A DNA stretch of 9,039 nt from Bacteroidia bacterium. Lineage in GTDB: Bacteria; Bacteroidota; Bacteroidia; Bacteroidales; UBA12481. This document shows positions 1 to 6,841 of the stretch, in pieces; the stretch's first letter is position 1; each line of letters begins with the position of its first letter. The notes beneath the pieces were generated by a model. That model had not been told where the DNA came from and made no database searches. It was given only the letters and a program-made list of their open reading frames with translations. Both the position numbers and the translations under genes were made by a program. The DNA is taken from positions 1 through 9,039 of the forward strand of contig JAPLDV010000035.1 of NCBI GenBank assembly GCA_026391235.1, written 5' to 3'.

Positions 1-401
1 TCATGCACCAGCTGGCTGAGATGTATCCGAAACGAAGCCTGGTGGTGCTCTTTACCGATATGCTCGATGAATCGGATCCTGAAGAACTCTTTTCCGCCCT
101 CAGGCACTTCCGGTACAATAAGCATGAGGTGATCCTTTTTCATGTAAAAGATTACAAGCTGGAAGAAGCATTCGACTTCCCAAACCGGCCGCACCGGTTT
201 ATTGACATGGAAACCGGGCGGGCGATCAGGGTTAATCCTGCCGAGATCAGGACCCAATACCGTGAAAAAATCAGTCGCTATTTTGCTGATATCAAACTTC
301 GCTGCGGGCAATTCGATATCGATTTTGTGGAGGCGGATATCCGGCAGGATTTTCGGGAGGTATTGCTGCCGCTGCTGATCAGGCGGCAGAAATTATTTTG
401 A
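1..401 (+). CDS. DUF58 domain-containing protein, C-terminal part (5' truncated by window edge)
   Basis: This is the last ~132 residues of a DUF58-family protein; the reading frame is open to the first base of the window, so the ATG at position 3 is probably internal. The family usually runs to about 290-310 residues, so more than half is missing. What is visible is a hydrophobic strand followed by an acidic turn (SLVVLFTDMLDE), as in von Willebrand A-like folds. After it come FHVKD and a NRPHRFIDMETG segment typical of the DUF58 C-terminus, then an end rich in Leu and Arg (LLPLLIRRQKLF). In Bacteroidetes such genes commonly sit beside a MoxR-type AAA ATPase and Bat/aerotolerance-type genes; any such neighbour would lie upstream, outside this window. 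The biochemical role of the family is poorly defined. The stop codon lies 2 nt from the stop of the convergent cls gene. Family assignment is by recognition of C-terminal motifs only. Confidence 0.8.
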   Translation, partial: MHQLAEMYPKRSLVVLFTDMLDESDPEELFSALRHFRYNKHEVILFHVKDYKLEEAFDFPNRPHRFIDMETGRAIRVNPAEIRTQYREKISRYFADIKLRCGQFDIDFVEADIRQDFREVLLPLLIRRQKLF

Positions 402-403
402 TT

Positions 404-1879
404 TTATAGCAGCGGGCTGAACATCCTGGCCACGGATTCCTGGACTTTCTCCAAAACCCGCCGCTGTTCCCAGGCATCCAAAAATATCTCCTTGGAGTTT
501 TCGATATCGTCCTCATAGTCCTGTTTGAGCTGACAGGCAATGGCTTCATCATAAATGAGAGCATTAGCCTCAAAATCCTGATTAAAACTGCGGATATCCA
601 TATTGGCGGTGCCCACTGAGGCAAAAACATCATCAACGACCATCAACTTGCTGTGTGTGAATCCTTTCAGATAAAAATAAACATGAACCCCTGCTTCGAG
701 CAATTCTTTTACGTACGAACGGCTGCTTCGCCAGACTATCCATGAATCGTTACGTTCAGGAAGCAGCAGCTTAACATCGATGCCGCTCAGGGCCGCGGTT
801 TTCAATGCAGTAAGGATACTCTGGTTCGGAAGAAAATAGGGAGTGGAAATATAGACATACTGAGCTGCGGTTGCTATCGCTGCAAAATAAGCCTGCATGA
901 TACTTTCCCAATCTGAATCCGGACCGCTGGCGACAATTTGTACAAGCTTATACTCCGTCACCGTATTAACTGGAAAATATTTCAGGTCATAATCCGAAGT
1001 GTGCTGCGCATAGTTCCAGTCGAGAAGAAAAATCGCCTGCAAACTTCGCACCGATTCCCCTTCGAGCCTTAGGTGAGTATCCCTCCAGCGGTTATTCTTC
1101 CCTAATCCGCGCAGATAACGGTCGGCAATGTTGATTCCTCCCACAAATCCTATCCGGCCGTCAACCACAATGATCTTACGGTGCAATCTGAAATTTACCT
1201 TATTGGCAAAAGCGTATGTTTTAACTGGCATAAAATTTATCACCTTCACTCCGGATGAAGTCAGTTCACGTATATATCTTCTTGATAAAGACCAGCTTCC
1301 AAGATCGTCATACAATACTTTAACATCACATCCTGCCAATGCCTTGCGCATCAGAATTTCTTTTATCCGGTTTCCGATCTGATCATCATCGATAATATAG
1401 AATTCCAGATGGATATGATCCCGTGCATTTTCCAGCTCATAAATGATCGAACCAAATGTTTGCCGGCCATTATTCAGTACCTTGATATTGTTGTACTCGG
1501 TAATCAGCGCTTTCGAATTATTCAGGAGCAGTTTCATCAGGGGACGCTTTGAAACGAGCCTCTGATTGCGGATGAAGATCTTCTTGTTTAACCGGATCAA
1601 CTGTTCCTGAATCAGGAGGTCGAGCGAAATTCTGTCGGCCATCTCCTTCATAATGATCATCTTTCGCTTTTTGGGATTTACCCCAAAGTATATATACAGG
1701 ATGATACCGCCCAGAGGAATCAGGAACAGAATCAGCATCCACGACAGGGTTTTAATGGGATCCTGGTTTTCCATAATGATCACTACCACCATCACAAGGA
1801 TGGTTAGCAGCAGCACCACATCGAGGATCATCCAAAATGTGCCCTGATGGCTAAAATTATTGAAGATGCTTGCAATCAT
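404..1879 (-). CDS. cls: Cardiolipin synthase (phospholipase D superfamily, two HKD motifs)
   Basis: Membrane enzyme that joins two phosphatidylglycerol molecules to give cardiolipin and glycerol. Counting from the ATG at 1879 (491 aa, close to the ~480 aa usual for Cls), two transmembrane helices lie near residues 15-36 and 43-66; the second belongs to the PLDc_N domain and is followed by a basic stretch (NPKKRK). The two catalytic HKD motifs are intact: HRKIIVVD (H233, K235, D240) followed by GFVGGIN, and HSKLMVVD (H409, K411, D416) followed by ASVGTANMDIRS. The C-terminus (ARMFSPLL) is typical of the family. An upstream in-frame TTG at 1891 would add four residues. The ATG is preferred because AAAAAGA lies directly before it and because the candidate promoter box at 1897-1904 would start transcription close to the TTG. 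The gene is divergent from the hdr operon and has no obvious functional link to it. Confidence 0.93.
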   Translation of the reverse strand: MIASIFNNFSHQGTFWMILDVVLLLTILVMVVVIIMENQDPIKTLSWMLILFLIPLGGIILYIYFGVNPKKRKMIIMKEMADRISLDLLIQEQLIRLNKKIFIRNQRLVSKRPLMKLLLNNSKALITEYNNIKVLNNGRQTFGSIIYELENARDHIHLEFYIIDDDQIGNRIKEILMRKALAGCDVKVLYDDLGSWSLSRRYIRELTSSGVKVINFMPVKTYAFANKVNFRLHRKIIVVDGRIGFVGGINIADRYLRGLGKNNRWRDTHLRLEGESVRSLQAIFLLDWNYAQHTSDYDLKYFPVNTVTEYKLVQIVASGPDSDWESIMQAYFAAIATAAQYVYISTPYFLPNQSILTALKTAALSGIDVKLLLPERNDSWIVWRSSRSYVKELLEAGVHVYFYLKGFTHSKLMVVDDVFASVGTANMDIRSFNQDFEANALIYDEAIACQLKQDYEDDIENSKEIFLDAWEQRRVLEKVQESVARMFSPLL

Positions 1880-1896
1880 TCTTTTTAACAATCAGG

Positions 1897-1926
1897 GAAA
1901 AATACGAAGTTTTTTTTATGTGTCAA
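1897..1926 (-). promoter_or_regulatory. Candidate Bacteroidetes-type promoter for cls
   Basis: Read on the minus strand, TATTTTTC (1904-1897) matches the Bacteroidetes -7 consensus TAnnTTTG at seven of eight positions. A TTG (1926-1924) lies 19 nt upstream, as expected for the -33 element. The predicted transcript would start only about ten bases before the ATG at 1879. The -33 TTG falls inside the first CAAT unit of the adjacent 8-bp repeat, so the repeat may have been recruited into the promoter. The match is by eye in AT-rich DNA and could be chance. Confidence 0.35.
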
Positions 1927-1971
1927 TGTGTCAATGTGCCAATTTGCCAATAAAACAATGTGCCAATGTTT
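1916..1971. repeat. Tandem 8-bp-period CAATGTGC repeat (6 units plus one degenerate)
   Basis: Six consecutive 8-bp units each begin with CAAT: CAATGTGT (1924), CAATGTGC (1932), CAATTTGC (1940), CAATAAAA (1948), CAATGTGC (1956) and CAATGTTT (1964). A degenerate unit, TTATGTGT (1916), precedes them. The phase never slips, although the last four bases vary. Repeats of this kind are familiar to me from intergenic regions of Bacteroidales genomes, but I know of no assigned function. It lies between the divergent cls and hdrC genes and is followed by T/G-rich low-complexity DNA up to about 2035. Confidence 0.8.
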
Positions 1972-2053
1972 GAGATTTGGGTTTTGTTCTTTGTAATTTG
2001 GAATTTTTGACTGTGGGGTGTGTTTTGAGGTTAACATTGTATTCCATAATATA

Positions 2054-2061
2054 TACTTTAG
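2054..2061 (+). promoter_or_regulatory. Weak candidate -7 box for the hdr-flx operon
   Basis: TACTTTAG fits the Bacteroidetes -7 consensus TAnnTTTG at seven of eight positions and lies 15 nt before the hdrC ATG. No TTG is found at the expected spacing of about 19-21 nt upstream; the nearest TTTG (2024-2027) is 26 nt away. The operon promoter should lie within 1900-2076, but this placement is tentative. I found no convincing operator palindrome for a redox regulator such as Rex in this stretch. Confidence 0.2.
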
Positions 2062-2076
2062 CGGTCTGAAAAAAAC

Positions 2077-2658
2077 ATGTTTATGTCTGCTTCACACGAA
2101 ATGAATCACCCTTTGTCCTTCAGTGGTGAAATCCGGAAGGAGACCGGTGTTATAATCAACAAATGTTACCAATGCGGCAAATGCTCGGCTGGTTGCCCGG
2201 TAGCAGGAGAAATGGATTATTCTCCCAGCCTGGTTATGCGAATGTTGCAGACCGGGGATCCGGCTCAACTCGACAAGCTACTGAAATCCATGTCAATATG
2301 GCTTTGCGTCAGTTGTGAAATGTGCCTGACCCGTTGTCCGATGGAGATAGACATTCCAACCCTGATGGATTATTTAAGGCAAGTGTCGGTAAAAGCTAAA
2401 AAAAACCATCGGAAGGCAAAAAAAATTATCGCGTTTCATAAGTCATTCCTCGATTCGATCAATTATACCGGTCGTCTGTATGAGGTGGGGTTGATAGTTG
2501 ATTACAAGATGCGCACCGGGGCGATGGCACAGGATGTTGCGACAGCACCGAAGATGCTGGTTAAAGGCAAGTTGAATCCTATTCCTGAGGTGATCCGGGG
2601 CAGGAAAAAGGTAGCTGCAATTTTCAAAAAAACCGGGATTGATAAGGAGGGTAAATAA
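2077..2658 (+). CDS. hdrC: Heterodisulfide reductase subunit C (two [4Fe-4S] ferredoxin-like subunit)
   Basis: Cytoplasmic electron-transfer subunit that carries electrons from HdrA to HdrB. The 193-aa length fits HdrC (about 180-190 aa). Two classical [4Fe-4S] motifs are present: C30-x2-C33-x2-C36-x3-C40-P and C77-x2-C80-x2-C83-x3-C87-P, the second followed by MEIDIPTLMDYLR as in other HdrC proteins. A lysine-rich helix (about 106-117) follows. There is no signal peptide or membrane segment, so this is the soluble type rather than a membrane DsrK/HdrD-like fusion. The ATG at 2077 follows an A-rich run (AAAAAAAC), the usual Bacteroidetes style. In-frame ATGs at 2083 and 2101 are possible later starts, and both leave the clusters intact. 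It is the first gene of the operon, and its TAA shares one base with the hdrB ATG. Confidence 0.93.
   Translation: MFMSASHEMNHPLSFSGEIRKETGVIINKCYQCGKCSAGCPVAGEMDYSPSLVMRMLQTGDPAQLDKLLKSMSIWLCVSCEMCLTRCPMEIDIPTLMDYLRQVSVKAKKNHRKAKKIIAFHKSFLDSINYTGRLYEVGLIVDYKMRTGAMAQDVATAPKMLVKGKLNPIPEVIRGRKKVAAIFKKTGIDKEGK
2644..2650 (+). promoter_or_regulatory. Shine-Dalgarno site of hdrB (AAGGAGG)
   Basis: AAGGAGG inside the last codons of hdrC, 7 nt before the hdrB ATG at 2658. This near-perfect anti-SD match fixes the start of hdrB. Strong SD sites are uncommon in Bacteroidetes. Confidence 0.8.
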
Positions 2659-3569
2659 TGAAGGTAGGACTCTATCCGGGATGCTCAATGAACGGTGGCT
2701 CCCGCGAATATAAAGAATCGGTGGTAGCCCTGGCTAAGGTGTTTGATATTGAGCTGGCTGAAATCCCTGACTGGAACTGTTGCGGAGCAACGGCCGCACA
2801 CAACCTTAATAAGGAACTATCGCTGAGCCTGCCGGCCAGGATCATGGCACTGGCTGAGCAGGAAGGACTCACTGATATTGTTGTTCCCTGCGCAGCCTGT
2901 TACAATCGCCTTTCGGTAACTAAACATGAACTGGCTGAAGATCCGGTCCTTTGCTCAAAAGTTGCATCGATTATCGATCTTAAATATGAAGGGACCACAC
3001 AGATACTTAATATCATCCAGTTTATCGACAAGTACATGGCCGACAGGCTGGAAGAGAAAGTGGTTAATCCATTCAATTATAAATCAGCCTGTTATTATGG
3101 CTGTCTGCTGGTGAGGCCGCATTCCATCCTGAAATTCGACCGGGTGGAGGATCCTCAGAGCATGGATATTCTGGTAAAAAAAGCCGGGGGAAATGCCATC
3201 GACTGGGCCTTCAAAACCGAATGCTGCGGAGCCGGATTGTCCGTTTCCCGCACGGATACTGTAGCCAGGTTATCTGGCAATATTCTGAAAGATGCTGCTG
3301 ACCGGAATGCTGAGGTCATCGTGGTTGCTTGTCCGATGTGCCATTCAAACCTGGATATGCGGCGACCGGAGATTAACCGCTATCTGAATGAAAAGATCGG
3401 TATACCCGTTCTGTATATATCTCAGGTATTGGGCCTTGCTGTTGGATTAGATGCAAAAACTCTCGGATTGAACCGTCATATGACCGAGGTAAGCTTACCG
3501 GAAAAGCCCGTTAAGGATACTATGGCTGTACCGCTGAAAGGTTCGAAAACTCAAAAAATGGAGGCTTAG
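2658..3569 (+). CDS. hdrB: Heterodisulfide reductase subunit B (two CCG domains)
   Basis: Catalytic disulfide-reducing subunit; in methanogens it binds two non-cubane [4Fe-4S] clusters that cleave CoM-S-S-CoB. At 303 aa it has the usual length. Both CCG (DUF224) motifs are complete: C9, C41-C42-G, C78-x2-C81 in the first half, and C149, C189-C190-G, C225-x2-C228 in the second, with an extra C145. This spacing matches that of methanogen HdrB. The final ~30 residues, Lys/Pro-rich, look like a flexible tail. Translation is coupled to hdrC by a TAATG overlap, and hdrA starts 2 nt after the stop. Bacteria of this kind are not known to make CoM and CoB, so the substrate disulfide is not evident from sequence. 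In sulfate reducers DsrC has been proposed as the partner; no dsrC is present here. Confidence 0.94.
   Translation: MKVGLYPGCSMNGGSREYKESVVALAKVFDIELAEIPDWNCCGATAAHNLNKELSLSLPARIMALAEQEGLTDIVVPCAACYNRLSVTKHELAEDPVLCSKVASIIDLKYEGTTQILNIIQFIDKYMADRLEEKVVNPFNYKSACYYGCLLVRPHSILKFDRVEDPQSMDILVKKAGGNAIDWAFKTECCGAGLSVSRTDTVARLSGNILKDAADRNAEVIVVACPMCHSNLDMRRPEINRYLNEKIGIPVLYISQVLGLAVGLDAKTLGLNRHMTEVSLPEKPVKDTMAVPLKGSKTQKMEA
3560..3564 (+). promoter_or_regulatory. Shine-Dalgarno site of hdrA (GGAGG)
   Basis: GGAGG within the last codons of hdrB, 7 nt before the hdrA ATG at 3572, which it fixes as the start. Confidence 0.75.
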
Positions 3570-3571
3570 CC

Positions 3572-5572
3572 ATGTCGAGGATCGGAGTCTTTGTTTGTCA
3601 TTGTGGCGAAAATATCTCAGCCACAGTCAATTGCGGGCAGGTTGCTAAAACATCCGGTGAACTGAAAGGTGTTGAATTCAGCACTGATTATAAATATATG
3701 TGTTCCGACCCCGGCCAGACGATGCTGAAGGAAGCCATAAGGGAACACAAGCTGGATGGAGTGGTTGTTGCAGCCTGTTCGCCCCGCATGCATGAGCCTA
3801 CTTTCAGAAAAGCCTGTGCTGAAGCCGGACTAAATCCTTTTCTGTGCGAAATGTCGAACATCCGTGAGCATTGTTCGTGGGTACATCCCAAGGATGACCT
3901 GACTACGGATAAGGCAGAGGATCTGGTAAGGGTAATGGTTGAAAAGGTTAAAAAGAACAAGGCCCTGAATTCCATCAAGGTGCCGGTAACCAAAACAGCC
4001 CTGGTGATCGGAGGCGGGATCGCCGGGATTCAGGCCGCACTGGATATTGCCAATTGCGGGCATCAGGTGATCATGGTTGAAAAACAGCCTTCGATCGGCG
4101 GGCATATGTCGCAATTATCAGAAACCTTCCCTACCCTCGATTGTTCGCAGTGTATACTCACACCCAGGATGGTGGAGATTGCTCAACACCCTAATATTAC
4201 CCTGTATACTTACGCCAATGTTGAAAGTGTAGATGGTTTTATCGGTAATTTCAAGGTGAAGATCCGGAAGAAATCCAAGAGCCTTGATGAGCATCTTTGC
4301 AACGGTTGTGGACTTTGTACAACAAAATGTCCGCAGAAAAAGATACCCAATGAATTTGAACGGGGCCTGGGGAATCGACCGGCGATATATGTGCCTTTCC
4401 CACAGGCAGTTCCCAACAAACCGGTGATCGACAGGGAAAATTGCACTTATTATATCAAGGGGAAATGCAAGATTTGCGAGATTGTTTGTCCGACCAAAGC
4501 TATCCGGTTCGATCAGGAAGATGAGATCATTGAAGTTGATGCAGGAGCAATCGTGCTTGCAACGGGTTTTGATGTCCTTAAGCCCGACTTTTTCCCCGAA
4601 TACGGATATGGAAAATACAAGGATGTAATTGACGGACTTCAATTTGAGCGCCTGGCTTCAGCTTCCGGCCCGACTAATGGCCAGATCAGAAGGCTATCGG
4701 ACGGACAGATACCTAAAAAGATTGTTTTTGTTGCCTGTGCCGGATCACGCGATCCTGCCAAGGGGATCGAATATTGCTCAAAGATCTGCTGCATGTACAC
4801 AGCTAAACATGCAATGTTATATAAACATAAGGTGCACGATGGAACTCCGTATGTTTTCTATATGGATATCAGGGCCGGCGGCAAGATGTATGAGGAGTTT
4901 GTACGGCGGGCAATTGTGGAAGATGAGACCCAGTACATTCGCGGGCGTGTTTCCACCATTTATGAAAAGAACGGCAAGCTGATCGTTAAAGGGGCGGATA
5001 CCCTGATGGGAGGCCAGCCGGTAGAGATCGAAGCAGATATGGTGGTTCTTGCAACAGCCGGGGTAGCCAACAAGGGAGCTGAGGAACTGGCCCAAACAGT
5101 TCATGTATCTTATGATTCCTATAAATTCTTTGCGGAGGCCCATCCAAAGCTGAAACCTATTGAAACCAATACGGCAGGGATATTCCTTGCCGGAGCCTGC
5201 CAGGCTCCCAAGGACATTCCTGAATCGGTTGCAGCTGCTTCGGGTGCAGCCGTTAAGGTTGCGGCCTTGTTCAGCAACAGCGAACTAACACGTGATCCTC
5301 TGGTCGCAGTGGTAAACCGACAGGCACCTCCGGTATTTTCTTCCTGTGTGGGCTGCTTCCTCTGTCAGGGCGTTTGCCCCTATCAGGCCATAGAACGCGA
5401 GGAAATCAAAAACAGGAACGGTCAGGTTATCAAGACTCTTGCGAGGGTGAATGAAGGGCTATGCCAGGGCTGCGGCACCTGTGTTGCCCTTTGCCGGACC
5501 AAGGCGATCGATATCCATGGATACTCGAACCAGCAGGTTTATACTGAAGTAATGGCTTTGTTAAACGATTAA
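3572..5572 (+). CDS. hdrA: Heterodisulfide reductase subunit A (FAD electron-bifurcating subunit)
   Basis: Central flavoprotein of HdrABC complexes and the expected site of flavin-based electron bifurcation. At 666 aa it has the family length. Domain order: N-terminal domain with C9, C11, C44 and C69; thioredoxin-reductase-like FAD domain with the GGGIAG dinucleotide loop (147-152) and E170; a conserved C191-x2-C194 pair; an inserted ferredoxin with C243/C246/C249/C253 and C291/C299/C302/C306; a second part of the FAD domain with the VACAGSRD stretch and the Cys-rich YCSKICCMYTAKHA segment (402-414); and a C-terminal ferredoxin with C592/C595/C598/C602 and C631/C634/C637/C641. The last cluster reads C-R rather than C-P. 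K412 may correspond to the lysine near the flavin N5 in methanogen HdrA; this is inferred by motif position only. HdrA should accept electrons from FlxD and pass them to HdrC/HdrB and to a low-potential carrier. The flxD gene follows after 11 nt. Confidence 0.95.
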   Translation: MSRIGVFVCHCGENISATVNCGQVAKTSGELKGVEFSTDYKYMCSDPGQTMLKEAIREHKLDGVVVAACSPRMHEPTFRKACAEAGLNPFLCEMSNIREHCSWVHPKDDLTTDKAEDLVRVMVEKVKKNKALNSIKVPVTKTALVIGGGIAGIQAALDIANCGHQVIMVEKQPSIGGHMSQLSETFPTLDCSQCILTPRMVEIAQHPNITLYTYANVESVDGFIGNFKVKIRKKSKSLDEHLCNGCGLCTTKCPQKKIPNEFERGLGNRPAIYVPFPQAVPNKPVIDRENCTYYIKGKCKICEIVCPTKAIRFDQEDEIIEVDAGAIVLATGFDVLKPDFFPEYGYGKYKDVIDGLQFERLASASGPTNGQIRRLSDGQIPKKIVFVACAGSRDPAKGIEYCSKICCMYTAKHAMLYKHKVHDGTPYVFYMDIRAGGKMYEEFVRRAIVEDETQYIRGRVSTIYEKNGKLIVKGADTLMGGQPVEIEADMVVLATAGVANKGAEELAQTVHVSYDSYKFFAEAHPKLKPIETNTAGIFLAGACQAPKDIPESVAAASGAAVKVAALFSNSELTRDPLVAVVNRQAPPVFSSCVGCFLCQGVCPYQAIEREEIKNRNGQVIKTLARVNEGLCQGCGTCVALCRTKAIDIHGYSNQQVYTEVMALLND

Positions 5573-5583
5573 TAGATAGCTGA

Positions 5584-6042
5584 ATGCAGGAATTTGAACC
5601 CAAAATCGTGGCATTTGTATGCAACTGGTGCACTTACGCCGGCGCAGATCTTACAGGGACCAGCCGGATCAAATATGCGGCAAATGTGAAAATCATCCGT
5701 TTCCCATGCACCGGCCGGATCGACTTTATGATCCTGATGAAGGCATTCGAAAATGGAGCTGACGGAATAATTGTATCGGGCTGCCATCCGAATGATTGCC
5801 ATTACAGCACCGGCAATTTCCATGCCCGCAGGAGATGGATCGTATTCCGTAACCTGCTGAACTTTACGGGGATCGAAACAGAGCGTATTCAGTTCAGCTG
5901 GGTTTCGGCAGCCGAAGGTTTCAAATGGGCGGATGTGGTTAACAATACTGTATTGAAGATCAGGAAAATGGGCCCGAATGAAAATTACAAAAAGATTGCA
6001 GTTTCCACTTTATTCAATCAGGAGGTCACCGGCAATGAATGA
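5584..6042 (+). CDS. flxD: MvhD/FlxD-type [2Fe-2S] subunit linking Flx module to HdrA
   Basis: Small (152 aa) iron-sulfur protein of the MvhD (methyl-viologen-reducing hydrogenase delta) family. The family motifs are intact: C13-N-W-C16 in FVCNWCTYAGAD, PCTGR with C42, and GCHPNDCHY with C67 and C72. These cysteines supply the ligands of the [2Fe-2S] cluster, which docks on HdrA. In methanogens MvhD joins the NiFe hydrogenase MvhAG to HdrABC; here no hydrogenase gene adjoins it and the following genes are flxC, flxB and flxA. It should therefore connect a NAD(P)H-oxidising module to HdrA, the role of FlxD in Desulfovibrio. The ATG at 5584 has no clear SD. The stop codon lies inside the flxC coding region (8-nt overlap), so the two are probably translationally coupled. 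The alternative name mvhD is equally valid. Confidence 0.92.
   Translation: MQEFEPKIVAFVCNWCTYAGADLTGTSRIKYAANVKIIRFPCTGRIDFMILMKAFENGADGIIVSGCHPNDCHYSTGNFHARRRWIVFRNLLNFTGIETERIQFSWVSAAEGFKWADVVNNTVLKIRKMGPNENYKKIAVSTLFNQEVTGNE
6020..6026 (+). promoter_or_regulatory. Shine-Dalgarno site of flxC (AGGAGGT)
   Basis: AGGAGGT lies 8 nt before the ATG at 6035. It decides the flxC start: the in-frame ATG at 5978 would add 19 residues that overlap flxD deeply, and it has no such site. Confidence 0.8.
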
Positions 6043-6838
6043 ACTGATCAATCAGGTAACCCGGTTACTCAACGATAAGACAATCGATGTTTTTATCGGA
6101 TATGGAAAAGGTTCAGCCGACCGAATCAGGACGATCTTTGTCAGATCTGCAGATCAGGCCGAAAACCTGATATTTAATGCAGGTTGCACACAAAACCTGT
6201 CCGGATATCTTTTAAAACATGAAGTCAAACATCTTGGCAAAATCGGCATACTTGCGAATACGGCTGCCATGAGGAGCATTATGCAGCTTGCCTCCGAGTT
6301 CCAGATTAAGGATGGTGAGGTGTATGTTCTGTTTGCCAATCCTGATGGATCTTGTGCTGAATTTCAGGATTTCGGTTCCATTGAAAAGTATCTGGAAAAC
6401 ACAGATACCGGAATCTCCACGGATGAAAAAGAGATGATCAGGAAGCTGGAATCGATGACTGTTAACGAAAGATGGATTTACTGGAACAAGGAGTTTGATA
6501 AATGCATCAAATGTTATGCCTGCCGGGCCGCCTGTCCGATGTGCTATTGTCATCGCTGCACAACAGATGTAAACCAACCGCAATGGATACCGGTTGCGAG
6601 CCATGAGCTGGGCAACCTCGATTATCACCTGATGCGCGCCATGCACCTGGCCGGCCGGTGTGTAAACTGCGGCGAATGTGCCAATGCCTGTCCGATGGAT
6701 ATTCCGCTCAACCTGCTGACCTATCAATTGATCGAGCCGATCAGGGCAACTTTTGGAGCTACTGCCGGCATGAAGGCCGATGCTGTTTATGCCCTTTCCA
6801 CCTACAAACCCGATGATAAGGAGAATTTCATTATCTGA
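6035..6838 (+). CDS. flxC: FlxC-type 4Fe-4S dicluster protein
   Basis: Iron-sulfur protein of 267 aa placed between FlxD and FlxB, expected to pass electrons within the NAD(P)H-oxidising Flx module. The N-terminal ~145 residues carry no cluster motif and have an alternating alpha/beta look (for example KIGILANT at 69-76, EVYVLFANP at 95-103). The C-terminal half has a Cys-rich block with C157-x2-C160-x2-C163-x3-C167-P, closely followed by C170, C172 and C175 (PMCYCHRCTTD), and then a second classical motif C209-x2-C212-x2-C215-x3-C219-PMDIP. The combined MCYCxxC block is characteristic of this subunit family, and the extra cysteines may bind a further cluster or replace ligands. No transmembrane segment is present. 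The start at 6035 is set by a strong SD and overlaps the flxD stop by 8 nt. Assignment rests on motifs plus operon position; a general '4Fe-4S dicluster protein' label is the safe alternative. Confidence 0.87.
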   Translation: MNELINQVTRLLNDKTIDVFIGYGKGSADRIRTIFVRSADQAENLIFNAGCTQNLSGYLLKHEVKHLGKIGILANTAAMRSIMQLASEFQIKDGEVYVLFANPDGSCAEFQDFGSIEKYLENTDTGISTDEKEMIRKLESMTVNERWIYWNKEFDKCIKCYACRAACPMCYCHRCTTDVNQPQWIPVASHELGNLDYHLMRAMHLAGRCVNCGECANACPMDIPLNLLTYQLIEPIRATFGATAGMKADAVYALSTYKPDDKENFII

Positions 6839-6841
6839 CCC

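Noticed and set aside
1916..1971. CRISPR array interpretation of the CAAT repeat
   Set aside because: Units are only 8 bp, contiguous, with no spacers of uniform length and no cas genes.
4118..4642. Minus-strand open frame of 174 codons
   Set aside because: Lies wholly antisense to the well-conserved hdrA, has no recognisable domain, and hdrA motifs in the plus frame run through the whole interval.
5978..6034. 19-residue N-terminal extension of flxC
   Set aside because: Entirely inside flxD, no SD site, while the ATG at 6035 has AGGAGGT at ideal spacing.
6212..6727. Minus-strand open frame of 171 codons
   Set aside because: Antisense to flxC, including its cluster motifs; no family resemblance.
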